From CAZGRP01 sp964527995 (GTDB lineage Bacteria; Zhuqueibacterota; Zhuqueibacteria; Oceanimicrobiales; CAZGRP01), in contig CAZGRP010000053.1 of NCBI GenBank assembly GCA_964527995.1, positions 1-29,153 on the forward strand: a DNA stretch of 29,153 nucleotides. The letters are read 5' to 3'. The position numbers were made by a program, and so were the translations under genes. The notes beneath the pieces are model-generated. The model did no database searches and was not told the DNA's origin. It saw only the letters and a program-made list of their open reading frames with translations. Position 1 is the stretch's first letter. The number at the start of each line of letters is the position of its first letter. Shown here piece after piece: positions 15,136 to 22,949 of this stretch.

Positions 15136-16089
15136 CTAGCGGAAGATCACCAGAGCGACCGCCGCGAGCAACCCCAGAACCGCCACCCAGACCGCCGCGG
15201 TAGCTGCAAAATGGTGGCGCCACAGATGGCTGCGCCAGAACGGGTTGGGGGATCGCCAGGCGTACTTCTTCGAGGCCTCCACGTACAGGGCGTTGGCGGC
15301 GACGAGCTGTCGCTGCACTTCGTCGAAGTTGGGGCAGCGAGCCCCAGGGTCGGCGGCAGTGCACGCGCGGATCAGCCGGTTCAGCCCAGGGTGTACACGC
15401 TCGTACAGCACCCTCTGGCGCTCTTCGGATCGCGACAAAGGCAGGCCGAAGCGAACCGCGCCATCGGCGTCTCGCTCCGGCGGCCGGCCGACAAGCATCT
15501 CCAGCAGGATGAGGCCGAAAGAAAAGAGATCGCTCAGCGGTGTGGCGGTTTCGCCACGCCACTGCTCCGGGGCCTCGTAGATGCGGGCCTGCCGGCCAAG
15601 CAGGTCTTCGGCGATGCCATTTCGCAGACGACGGAAGCCGAAGTTGACCACCTTCACAGCCCCATTCGGCGACATCCAGACCTGTTCGGGGTTCAGGTGA
15701 CCGTGCACTACGCCATGCTGATGGGCATATCGAAGACCCTCGGCGACCGAGGTGGCGACGGTGAGAACTTCCTCGAGCGGCATCGGCCCCTGGCGAAGGC
15801 GCTGCGCCAGGGTGTACCCATCGAAAGGTTCCGACACCACAAACGGATGGCCGTTTCCGCAGCGAAACTCGTACACGGTCAGGATGTTCGGGTGCGACAG
15901 GCTGGCAATGCGGCGAGCCTCCGCGGCATCGTGTCCCTGCTCCCGCAGGGCGACCGCAATTTCCGCTGGTAGAAGTCGCACAAGTACCTCTCTGGACGAG
16001 TCCAGCTCGCGCGCCCGGTAGACGTCGCCGCCGCAAATGTGATCGAGCTTCTCGAGGAGTTCATACCGAGAAAATGAATTGGATCGCAT
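15136..16089 (-). CDS. Membrane-anchored Ser/Thr pseudokinase
   Basis: 317 residues with the layout of a bacterial Hanks-type kinase: kinase-like domain about 8-265, then one membrane segment at the very C-terminus (about 296-316). Structural landmarks remain (SLSHPNILTVYEF, YEAPEQWRGE with APE 173-175, SDLFSFGLILLEMLVGRPP). Catalytic ones are lost: the VAIK Lys is Arg38, HRD is HGH (129-131), the LKPEN Lys and Asn are Asn133 and Gln136, DFG is NFG (149-151), and the glycine loop reads LDHICGGDVY. Phosphotransfer is therefore unlikely; a scaffold, ligand-binding or allosteric role is more plausible. AAGGAGGT precedes the ATG. Confidence 0.88.
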   Translation of the reverse strand: MRSNSFSRYELLEKLDHICGGDVYRARELDSSREVLVRLLPAEIAVALREQGHDAAEARRIASLSHPNILTVYEFRCGNGHPFVVSEPFDGYTLAQRLRQGPMPLEEVLTVATSVAEGLRYAHQHGVVHGHLNPEQVWMSPNGAVKVVNFGFRRLRNGIAEDLLGRQARIYEAPEQWRGETATPLSDLFSFGLILLEMLVGRPPERDADGAVRFGLPLSRSEERQRVLYERVHPGLNRLIRACTAADPGARCPNFDEVQRQLVAANALYVEASKKYAWRSPNPFWRSHLWRHHFAATAAVWVAVLGLLAAVALVIFR

Positions 16090-16114
16090 GAGGACCTCCT
16101 TGATCTTACAACCT

Positions 16115-16144
16115 ACTGTATCGGCCGAGTGAGTCGGAAGTCAA
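16115..16144 (-). promoter_or_regulatory. Promoter of the pseudokinase gene
   Basis: TTGACT (16139-16144), 18 bp, TACAGT (16115-16120) on the minus strand. It would start transcription about 20 nt before the ATG, leaving room for the strong AAGGAGGT site and little else. Confidence 0.5.
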
Positions 16145-16364
16145 GCCGGAAACGTGGTACTGTGGTTGAGGATGGAAAACGGAAGCCAGGAAATGGGGAC
16201 GAGAAACCGGGAATTGGGGGGTGCGAGTGCCAGGCATCAAAGAGGAGGCAGGCTGGAAGCCAGCGCTGCCGCGGCTCCCTCAGATCCAGAATCCGCAAAC
16301 GCCGCGGCGGCCCCTGGCGCCTCAGCGCCTTTGCGCTCGAAAAAAAACCGTCACATCCGCGCTG
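16145..16364. repeat. Extragenic stretch of repeat-like low-complexity segments
   Basis: Three unlike blocks follow each other: a G/A-rich block of short near-repeats (GGAAGCCAGGAAATGGGG, GAAACCGGGAATTGGGG), an inverted repeat GCTGG-aag-CCAGC near 16252, and GGCGCCTCAGCGCCTTTGCGCT followed by eight A. The phrases resemble dispersed extragenic repeats seen in some environmental bacterial genomes; that comparison is from memory. No coding sequence is visible. Confidence 0.35.
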
Positions 16365-17294
16365 CTAGCCCTTGGAAGGCGGCGCTCCGGTGGCAGCCGG
16401 AGCGACCCGAAAGATCTCCCAGGCTGCCTTGCAGGTGTTGAAGTGGATCTGGACGGTGTCGGCGGTGTCAACGGCGTAGCCGCCTCCCAGGGTAACCGCA
16501 ACCGGTATCGCGCGGCGCCGGCACTCGCGCAGAATGAAACGATCACGCCGTTCGAGACCCTCCATGCTCAGATTCAAATCGCCGAGCTGGTCATACATGT
16601 ACGGGTCAGCCCCGGCCTGGTAGAGGACCAGGTCCGGCTGGAACTCTCGCAGAATGCGCGGGATCTCGTACTCGATGTGGGCCAGATACTCCTCGTCCCC
16701 GACGTGATTGGGCAGATGCACATCGCGGTCGCTGCGTTCTTTCACCGGGTACAGGTCGCGCTGGTGAATCGAAAAGGTGAAGACCGAGTCGTCGCCCTGG
16801 AAAATTGCCGCCGTGCCGTTGCCCTGGTGCAGGTCACAGTCGATCACGGCCGCGCGCCGGATGAGCCCTTCCTTCTGGGCCACGCGGATGCCAACCGCCA
16901 GGTCGTTGATGTAGCAGAAGCCTTCCGCCCTGGCAGGAAACGCATGATGAAATCCGCCGCCGATGTGGCAGGCCCAGCGCCGCTCCACCGCCAGGCGGCA
17001 GGCCTCGATGGTGCCGCCGGCGGCCAGCAAGAACATCTCGACCACTTCTTCCGTCAGCGGCAACTCCGACCACTGAGTCCGGGCGGTCCAACGCAGGTTC
17101 TTCAGATCGTCCATGTAGTCGGCCGTATGTACCAGCAGCACCTGATCGTCCGTGGCTGGTCGCGGTTCGACAAACTCCGACGCCGGAATCTTCAGCTCTT
17201 TCACCAGCTTGTCGTAGATCAGGCGGTATTTCTCGGTTGGAAAAACGTGCTCACCAATGTCGGCATGGTATCGGGGCGAATAGATGAAAGGCAT
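16365..17294 (-). CDS. Histone-deacetylase-family (class IV-like) zinc hydrolase
   Basis: A 309-residue arginase/deacetylase-fold amidohydrolase. Tandem catalytic histidines are at 116-117 (GGGFHHAFP), followed by GFCYINDLAVG. The zinc ligands are Asp154 and His156 (DCDLHQGNG) and Asp230 (YQAGADPY). The transition-state Tyr273 is in GGGYAVD. The short form and the GFCYINDLA/DLHQGN wording are closest to HDAC11-like bacterial proteins rather than AcuC. Substrates could be acetyl- or fatty-acyl-lysine or acylated small molecules; not decidable here. It lies 88 bp downstream of queE on the same strand. Confidence 0.9.
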   Translation of the reverse strand: MPFIYSPRYHADIGEHVFPTEKYRLIYDKLVKELKIPASEFVEPRPATDDQVLLVHTADYMDDLKNLRWTARTQWSELPLTEEVVEMFLLAAGGTIEACRLAVERRWACHIGGGFHHAFPARAEGFCYINDLAVGIRVAQKEGLIRRAAVIDCDLHQGNGTAAIFQGDDSVFTFSIHQRDLYPVKERSDRDVHLPNHVGDEEYLAHIEYEIPRILREFQPDLVLYQAGADPYMYDQLGDLNLSMEGLERRDRFILRECRRRAIPVAVTLGGGYAVDTADTVQIHFNTCKAAWEIFRVAPAATGAPPSKG

Positions 17295-17382
17295 TCCTGT
17301 TTCCTGCTGAACGGTTCACCGCTTCAAGCCTGGCCGGCAGTGGATTCTTCCCGCCCGATGCGAGAGCCGAATCCCTGACCGC

Positions 17383-18027
17383 CTAAACGCCGCGCACGTC
17401 CGGCCCCCAAATGAACTTGTGCAGTTGGGTCTGCAACCGCACCCGGCCACGGAGAGCGCGATCTTGCAGAATCCACTCCGCCAGAGATTTCAAGTCCAAC
17501 TCACCCCAGACCGGCGAGAAAAGCACGGTACAGCGCTCCTGCAGGTGATGCTCGAGCACGACCTGCCGGGCCCAGTCGTAGTCGGCACGATCCTGGACGA
17601 CGAACTTGACCTCATCCTTCGGCGTCAGGTGCTCCAGGTTGGGCCAGTAGTTGCGCTCCACCTCGCCGCTGCCCGGACATTTCACATCCATGATCTTGAT
17701 GGTGCGCGGATCCACCGCGGTGATGTCGAGGCTGCCCCCGGTCTCGATCAGGACCGTGTAGCCGGAGTCGAGCAGCAGCCGGCACAATTCGTCGAGGTCG
17801 CGCTGCAAGAGCGGCTCGCCGCCGGTGATCTCCACCAGATCGCAGCCGTAGCTTTTCACCCTCGCCGCAACCTGGTGAACCGTCATCTCCTCACCCCCGT
17901 CGAAGCTGTAGGCCGTGTCGCACCAGACGCAGCGAAGGTTGCACCCGGTGGTGCGCACGAACACGCACGGCACGCCAGCCCAGGACGATTCCCCCTGAAT
18001 GGAATAGAAGATCTCTGTAATTCGCAT
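17383..18027 (-). CDS. queE: 7-carboxy-7-deazaguanine synthase (radical SAM)
   Basis: QueE converts 6-carboxytetrahydropterin to 7-carboxy-7-deazaguanine on the way to queuosine. 214 residues. The N-terminus ITEIFYSIQGESSWAGVPCVFVR is diagnostic, followed by the radical-SAM cluster motif CxxxCxxC at Cys29, Cys33 and Cys36 (CNLRCVWC), the GGEPLLQ SAM-binding segment and the C-terminal LQTQLHKFIWG. Start chosen at MRITEIF; the frame is open 41 codons further but those residues are unrelated to the family. No other queuosine gene is in the window. Confidence 0.93.
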   Translation of the reverse strand: MRITEIFYSIQGESSWAGVPCVFVRTTGCNLRCVWCDTAYSFDGGEEMTVHQVAARVKSYGCDLVEITGGEPLLQRDLDELCRLLLDSGYTVLIETGGSLDITAVDPRTIKIMDVKCPGSGEVERNYWPNLEHLTPKDEVKFVVQDRADYDWARQVVLEHHLQERCTVLFSPVWGELDLKSLAEWILQDRALRGRVRLQTQLHKFIWGPDVRGV

Positions 18028-18099
18028 GGTCGTCTTCGCCACGCTCCGAGAGTGGTTGCACAGGCACGGTTTCGAGGCCGGAGAGCCGGCCACACCCCA

Positions 18100-18128
18100 A
18101 AGGTAGACAAAATTCGCCGCGAATTCAA
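18100..18128 (-). promoter_or_regulatory. Weak candidate promoter for queE
   Basis: On the minus strand TTGAAT, 17 bp, TACCTT. It is the only correctly spaced pair I found in the 479-bp divergent region on this strand; the -10 is weak. Confidence 0.3.
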
Positions 18129-18258
18129 CAGGATTCCTCCTGAAAGACAATGGAAATTTTCACGATCCCGGCGCGGCTGAACCCGTCGGAACCGCTCCAG
18201 CAGGAAGCATCGGAAAGGGTCCGCCGAGGCTGTTGGGAGAGATAGCAACCCCACTCGC

Positions 18259-18287
18259 TTGACTTTTTGACCGCCATCGTCTATATT
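18259..18287 (+). promoter_or_regulatory. Strong sigma-70-type promoter for the envelope operon
   Basis: TTGACT (18259-18264), exactly 17 bp, TATATT (18282-18287), the best consensus match in the window. It faces the protease-propeller-barrel gene and predicts a start near 18294, with about 213 nt of leader before the ATG at 18507. Confidence 0.75.
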
Positions 18288-18293
18288 TGCCTG

Positions 18294-18506
18294 AGCCAGC
18301 TGGAGGCACCAAGGGCTGTGAACTTTGCCAGCACAGGTTGCGTTTAAGAGGGGCGCAGGAGGAGGGCGGCGCGGTCGATCGGTTTCGACTCGCCGGGGCG
18401 TGACCACAGGAGATGGGGAAAGATTGGTGACGCCACCCTATACCGGTCAACGACGCGAGGAGTACTCGCGCTCTTGGGCTCGTCAGATTATTCGAAGGGA
18501 GCGAAG
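18294..18506 (+). other. Long untranslated leader with stem-loop
   Basis: The predicted leader contains CGCGAG-GAGTA-CTCGCG (18454-18470), a 6-bp hairpin 36 nt before the ATG. It also holds a nine-codon open frame, GTG AAC ... GTT TAA, starting near 18319. Neither matches a riboswitch I recognise. Confidence 0.35.
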
Positions 18507-21500
18507 ATGCGGCAAGCGCTGTTGAGCCTGATCGCCTCCTGTCTTCTGCTCGCCCTGCCGGCGCAAGCACAGGAGTTCGGCAAGAACAAGATCCAGTACC
18601 GCCACCACAACTGGTACTTCATCCAGTCGGAACACTTCGATATCTACTACTACGAGGGAGGAGAACGGGCGGCGGAATTCGCCGCAGCCGTGGCCGAGTC
18701 CTCCTACCACTACCTGTCGAAGTCCCTCAACTACGAGATCATCGAGCGCATCCCAATCCTGATCTACAACTCCCACCACGATTTTGAAGAAACCAATGTG
18801 ACTCCTGGGATTCAGCCCGAGTCGGTGGGTGGTTTCACCGAATTCTTCAAGAATCGAGTGGTGATCCCGTACGAGGGACCGCTGGAGCAGTTCAGGCACG
18901 TCATCCACCACGAGCTCACCCACGCCATCAGCCTGCAGTTCTACTACGGAGCGGGCCCCGGGGCCATCATTCGCGGCTTGACACGCCTGCAACTACCGCT
19001 GTGGTACGTCGAGGGTCTGGCCGAGTACGAGTCGCTCGGCTGGGATACGGACAGCGATATGTTCATCCGCGACGCCACCATCAACGGCTATCTGCCACCC
19101 ATCAGTCAGCTCAGCGCCTATCTCGCCTACAAGGGCGGGCAGGCCTTGTGGTACTACATCGAGCAGCGCTACGGCGCCGCCAAGGTCACCGAGTTGCTCA
19201 ACACCGTCAAGGGGGCGGGCAGCGTGCAGGCCGGCATCCGCAAGTCGCTCGGTGAGGACATGAAGCATCTCTCCGACAAGTGGCACAAACAGCTCCGGGA
19301 GTGGTACTGGCCGGAGATTGCCCGAAGGGACACGCCGGAGGAGTTCGCCACAGCGCTGACCGACCATGTCAAGAGGAACAATTTCATCAACAACAGCCCG
19401 GCTCTCTCTCCCAAAGGAGACCTTATCGCCTTCCTCTCCGACCGGAGCGGGCTTTTTGACATCTACCTGATGTCCACCCTCGACGGCCGCGTTCTGTCGA
19501 GGCTTGTGAGTGGCCAGCGCACGTCCGCGGTCGAAGAGCTTCATTGGTTACGCCCGGGAATCAGCTGGTCGCCGGATGGCAAGAAGATCATCTTCGCCGC
19601 CAAGTCGGGAGCGAACGATGTCCTGTACACGGTGGACGTCCGCAAAGGCAAGATCGTCGAGCGCCTGCGGTTCGACCTCGATGCCTTGTTCAGCCCGGCC
19701 TGGTCGCCGAACGGCACCGACATCGCATTTGTCGGCATCAAGAATACGCAGACCGATCTCTACTCCTTCAACCTTGAAACCAGAAAGCTCACCCAGCTCA
19801 CCGACGATCCGTTCAGCGACCTGGAGCCATCCTGGTCCCCGGACGGCCGTGAGATCGTCTTCACATCGGACCGCGGCAAATACCTCGACGGAGCAGAAGG
19901 CGTTGATTTGCCGCGTCACAACTACCGCCAGACCGATATCTACATCCTCGACGTCCAGACGCGAGAAATCAGCCGCATCACCTCGGCGCCGAGCATCGAA
20001 CGGTCGCCGGCCTATTTTCGCAACGCCGATTCTCTCCTCTTCGTGTCGGATCGCAACGGCATCTCCAACATCTACCTCTACGATCGGAGCACCCGGACCG
20101 AACGGCCGCTGACGAATCTGCTCACCGGGGCCAACCAGTTGAGTGTTTCCAGGGATAGCGAGAGGTTGGCGTTCGTCTCTTTCTACAAGGGTGGCTACGA
20201 CATCTTCCTGTGGAAGCGCCCGCTGGAGACCGCGGACGTTCCAGACACCTTGCAGCTCACCGAATTCATGGAGCGCCAGCGCCGCCTTGCCAGCAAACTG
20301 GCAACCGAGCAAGAAAAGGAGGAGGTCACCGCGGTGGTGAGGACCGGGACGCGGCGGCCCTATCTGCACTACCTGTTCGGCGAAGGGTTCACCTATGGCG
20401 CGGCGCAACGGGAGACGGACACCACCAAGGTCACCCTTCCAGAGAAGGCCTTTCGCACGCCCACCGGCGAGTACCGCAAGCACAAGTACATCCCGAAGTT
20501 CTCGCTCGATTACGCCGGCGCTGTCGGCGGCTACGACCCGTTCTTCGGGCTGCAGGGCTACACCCAGTTTGTGCTCTCCGATTTGCTCGGAAACCACCAG
20601 GTGGCGATCCAGGCGAACCTGATCCGCAGTCTCGACAACAGCGACTACTACCTGGCCTACTCGTATCTACCCCTGCGCGCGGATTTCTCTTTCGTGGCAT
20701 ATCACCTGGTCTACTTCTTCCAGACAGGCTTTGGAATCGAACGATTCCGGAACTTCGGCGCAGGCGCTACCATGCGCTACCCGTTCAACCGTTTTCAGCG
20801 TGTCGATGTCAGCGTCAACTGGTTCAATGTGACCCGTGAGAACCTCAGCTTCCCGTTCCCGGCGCAGAAGGTCAATACGGTGCTGCTGGGGCTGGGGTAT
20901 ACCACCGACAACACACTTTGGGCCTACACAGGGCCTTTCGCAGGAACGCGTTCCTTCTTCAGCGTCACGCACAGCCCCAAGATGGGGGCCAATGGCATCG
21001 GGTTCACAACTTTGACGGGAGATATCCGTCACTACATCAAGATGGGACGGGAGTACAGTCTCGGGTTGCGACTGGCCGGAGGCGCCAGCTTCGGCCCCAA
21101 TCCCACTCGCTTTCTCATGGGGGGCGTTCCCAACTGGATCAACTTCCGGTTTGCACGCAACATCGACATCGACATCGTGCGTGACTTCTTTTTCAGTCAG
21201 TTCGTATTTCCATTGCGTGGCGCCAACTATTACGAGAAGATCGGTACCCGGTACGTGCTGACCAACTTCGAGTTCAAATTCCCATTCATTCGGTACTTCA
21301 TTACTCGCTTCCCGCTGGCCCTGGGGTTTGCCAATATTCGGGGCGCCGGCTTTCTCGACGTCGGCGGTGCCTGGCAAGGCAACAACTTCCGGGCTTTTCG
21401 GAAAAACGCCAACGGGAATCTCCAGCTCCAGGATCTGGTGGCGGGCTTCGGCTGGGGGATTCGGATCAACGTCGGCATCGGTCTGCTTCGCATCGATCAG

Positions 21501-21569
21501 GCATGGCGCACCGATCTGACATCTACGTCGAAACCGAAGTACTACTTCTCGTTCGGGGCCGACTTCTAG
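18507..21569 (+). CDS. Secreted gluzincin protease / TolB-type beta-propeller / Omp85-like barrel fusion
   Basis: A 1020-residue outer-membrane protein. A signal peptide (residues 1-21, cleavage near AQA) leads to a peptidase-MA-like domain (about 25-280) with the zinc motif HHELTH (His135, Glu136, His139) and a downstream EGLAEY supplying the third ligand. Six PD40/TolB blades follow (about 295-570), recognisable by SWSPDGKKIIF, AWSPNGTDIAF and SWSPDGREIVF. After a charged linker comes a beta-barrel region (about 650-1020) resembling the BamA/D15 barrel and ending in YYFSFGADF, a terminal-Phe assembly signal. Start chosen at MRQALLSL for the GGGAG site. First gene of a plus-strand operon. 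Exact role is unknown. Confidence 0.88.
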   Translation: MRQALLSLIASCLLLALPAQAQEFGKNKIQYRHHNWYFIQSEHFDIYYYEGGERAAEFAAAVAESSYHYLSKSLNYEIIERIPILIYNSHHDFEETNVTPGIQPESVGGFTEFFKNRVVIPYEGPLEQFRHVIHHELTHAISLQFYYGAGPGAIIRGLTRLQLPLWYVEGLAEYESLGWDTDSDMFIRDATINGYLPPISQLSAYLAYKGGQALWYYIEQRYGAAKVTELLNTVKGAGSVQAGIRKSLGEDMKHLSDKWHKQLREWYWPEIARRDTPEEFATALTDHVKRNNFINNSPALSPKGDLIAFLSDRSGLFDIYLMSTLDGRVLSRLVSGQRTSAVEELHWLRPGISWSPDGKKIIFAAKSGANDVLYTVDVRKGKIVERLRFDLDALFSPAWSPNGTDIAFVGIKNTQTDLYSFNLETRKLTQLTDDPFSDLEPSWSPDGREIVFTSDRGKYLDGAEGVDLPRHNYRQTDIYILDVQTREISRITSAPSIERSPAYFRNADSLLFVSDRNGISNIYLYDRSTRTERPLTNLLTGANQLSVSRDSERLAFVSFYKGGYDIFLWKRPLETADVPDTLQLTEFMERQRRLASKLATEQEKEEVTAVVRTGTRRPYLHYLFGEGFTYGAAQRETDTTKVTLPEKAFRTPTGEYRKHKYIPKFSLDYAGAVGGYDPFFGLQGYTQFVLSDLLGNHQVAIQANLIRSLDNSDYYLAYSYLPLRADFSFVAYHLVYFFQTGFGIERFRNFGAGATMRYPFNRFQRVDVSVNWFNVTRENLSFPFPAQKVNTVLLGLGYTTDNTLWAYTGPFAGTRSFFSVTHSPKMGANGIGFTTLTGDIRHYIKMGREYSLGLRLAGGASFGPNPTRFLMGGVPNWINFRFARNIDIDIVRDFFFSQFVFPLRGANYYEKIGTRYVLTNFEFKFPFIRYFITRFPLALGFANIRGAGFLDVGGAWQGNNFRAFRKNANGNLQLQDLVAGFGWGIRINVGIGLLRIDQAWRTDLTSTSKPKYYFSFGADF

Positions 21570-21641
21570 ACCACCACCCCAGTGCGGGGGCATGGGAGTG
21601 TGGTCCGACGCAAATCACTTTTCTTAGAGGAGATCGCTACC

Positions 21642-22910
21642 TTGCAACCGCCGATGCGGTTTGTGCACCGCCTCGCTCTCGGCGCTCTGCTGGTGTTCGG
21701 GGCCGGAGCATGCGCCGGGACAGGGCAGCAGGGTCTGTCGGGGCAGGACAGGATCCCGCAAGTCAGTTTCTACGTCGAGTCCTACAATCTGCCGTCCCCA
21801 GTAGCAAACCGTAGCAGACTTTTTGTCTTTATCGACGTCGTGTACGCCGACCTGCAATTCATCCTGCAAAACGACGGCTACCACGCCCGCTTCGAGACCA
21901 GCATCGCCCTGATGGATCGGCAGGGCGCCCAGGTCTTGCGCGACGCCACCAGGAGCATCAACCTGAAGAAGTTCGCCCTGACGGCCTCCAAGGAACGCTC
22001 CGAGCGTGTTTCCGAAGTGTTCGACCTGCCGCCTGGCAAATATGAACTCGTCGTCTCCGTGACCGACAAGAATTCTCTGGCACGCGGCATCCGCAGGTGG
22101 AAGATACGCGTGAAAGACTTCCGCCGCATGCCGGTTGCATTGAGCGACATCATGTTCTTCGACACCCTGCCTGCAGACAGCCTGTCCCCGGCTCGGACGA
22201 TTCCCGGCTATCTCGGTCGCTTCCCGGACAAGTTCTACGCCGTTGCCGAGATCTTCGCCACGGATCCAACCGCCCCCATCGAGGTGAGTTACAAGCTGGC
22301 CGTGCCCGACGGCCGCGTCCTGCTCCAGGAAAAATACACGCACATCATCCAGCGCGATGGTCGCTTCGTGCAGATCGAGGTGCGTCGTGGCGACTTGCGC
22401 ATCGGCGAGAACCTGTTCCAGATCGAGGCCCGTTCCGGCAAGGCTCGTGACAAATCCGCGCGCCGGTTCTTCGTGCGCTGGTCCGGATTGCCGCAATCCG
22501 CGGGCTCCCTCGACGACGCCATCGAGCAGCTCAAGTACGTCGCCCCTCCGGATGAATGGGACGCCATGCGCAAGGCCACTCAGGAGGAGAAAAAGCGGCT
22601 GTTTCAGGCATTCTGGAAAAAGCGCGATCCCACGCCCGGCACGCCCGAGAACGAGCTGCAGGAAGAGTACTACACTCGCGTGGCGGAAGCCAACCAGCGC
22701 TTCTCCGAAGGCACGACAGCAGGATGGAGGACGGATCGCGGCCGGATCTATATTCTCTACGGGCCGCCCGACTACGTCACCCATGAGGGCTCCCAGCGCG
22801 ACCTGTCGACGAGATACGAGATCTGGTACTACCAGCGCCTTGGACAGCGCTTCATCTTCCGCGACTCTGGCGGCGGGCGCTACATTCTGATTGCGGTGCG
22901 GGCGGCGTAG
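21642..22910 (+). CDS. GWxTD-domain lipoprotein
   Basis: 422 residues. A TTG start at 21642 is chosen because AGAGGAG lies 9 bp upstream; the in-frame ATG four codons later has no site at normal distance. The signal peptide ends in a lipobox (FGAGAC), giving Cys24. The middle has immunoglobulin-like beta-sandwich character (FDLPPGKYELVVSVTD, then RRWKIRVKDF). The C-terminal GWxTD domain is clear: ATQEEKKRLFQAFWKKRDPTPGTPENE, then GWRTDRGRIYILYGPPD near 361-377. GWxTD proteins are abundant in Acidobacteriota and some FCB-type phyla; the molecular function is not known. It lies 72 bp after the barrel gene. Confidence 0.9.
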   Translation: MQPPMRFVHRLALGALLVFGAGACAGTGQQGLSGQDRIPQVSFYVESYNLPSPVANRSRLFVFIDVVYADLQFILQNDGYHARFETSIALMDRQGAQVLRDATRSINLKKFALTASKERSERVSEVFDLPPGKYELVVSVTDKNSLARGIRRWKIRVKDFRRMPVALSDIMFFDTLPADSLSPARTIPGYLGRFPDKFYAVAEIFATDPTAPIEVSYKLAVPDGRVLLQEKYTHIIQRDGRFVQIEVRRGDLRIGENLFQIEARSGKARDKSARRFFVRWSGLPQSAGSLDDAIEQLKYVAPPDEWDAMRKATQEEKKRLFQAFWKKRDPTPGTPENELQEEYYTRVAEANQRFSEGTTAGWRTDRGRIYILYGPPDYVTHEGSQRDLSTRYEIWYYQRLGQRFIFRDSGGGRYILIAVRAA

Positions 22911-22949
22911 CGACCTCATCGTATCGTCCGTCGCACCCGACTGACAGCA

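Noticed and set aside
15065..16036. Minus-strand open frame (323 codons) in another frame of the pseudokinase gene
   Set aside because: Composition is Arg/Gly/Ala/Pro-rich without domains, whereas the overlapping frame shows kinase landmarks and a strong ribosome site.
16320..16350. Intrinsic terminator at AGCGC-cttt-GCGCT with an eight-base A run
   Set aside because: The A run follows the hairpin on the plus strand and, read on the minus strand, the T run precedes it. Neither orientation gives hairpin then T run.
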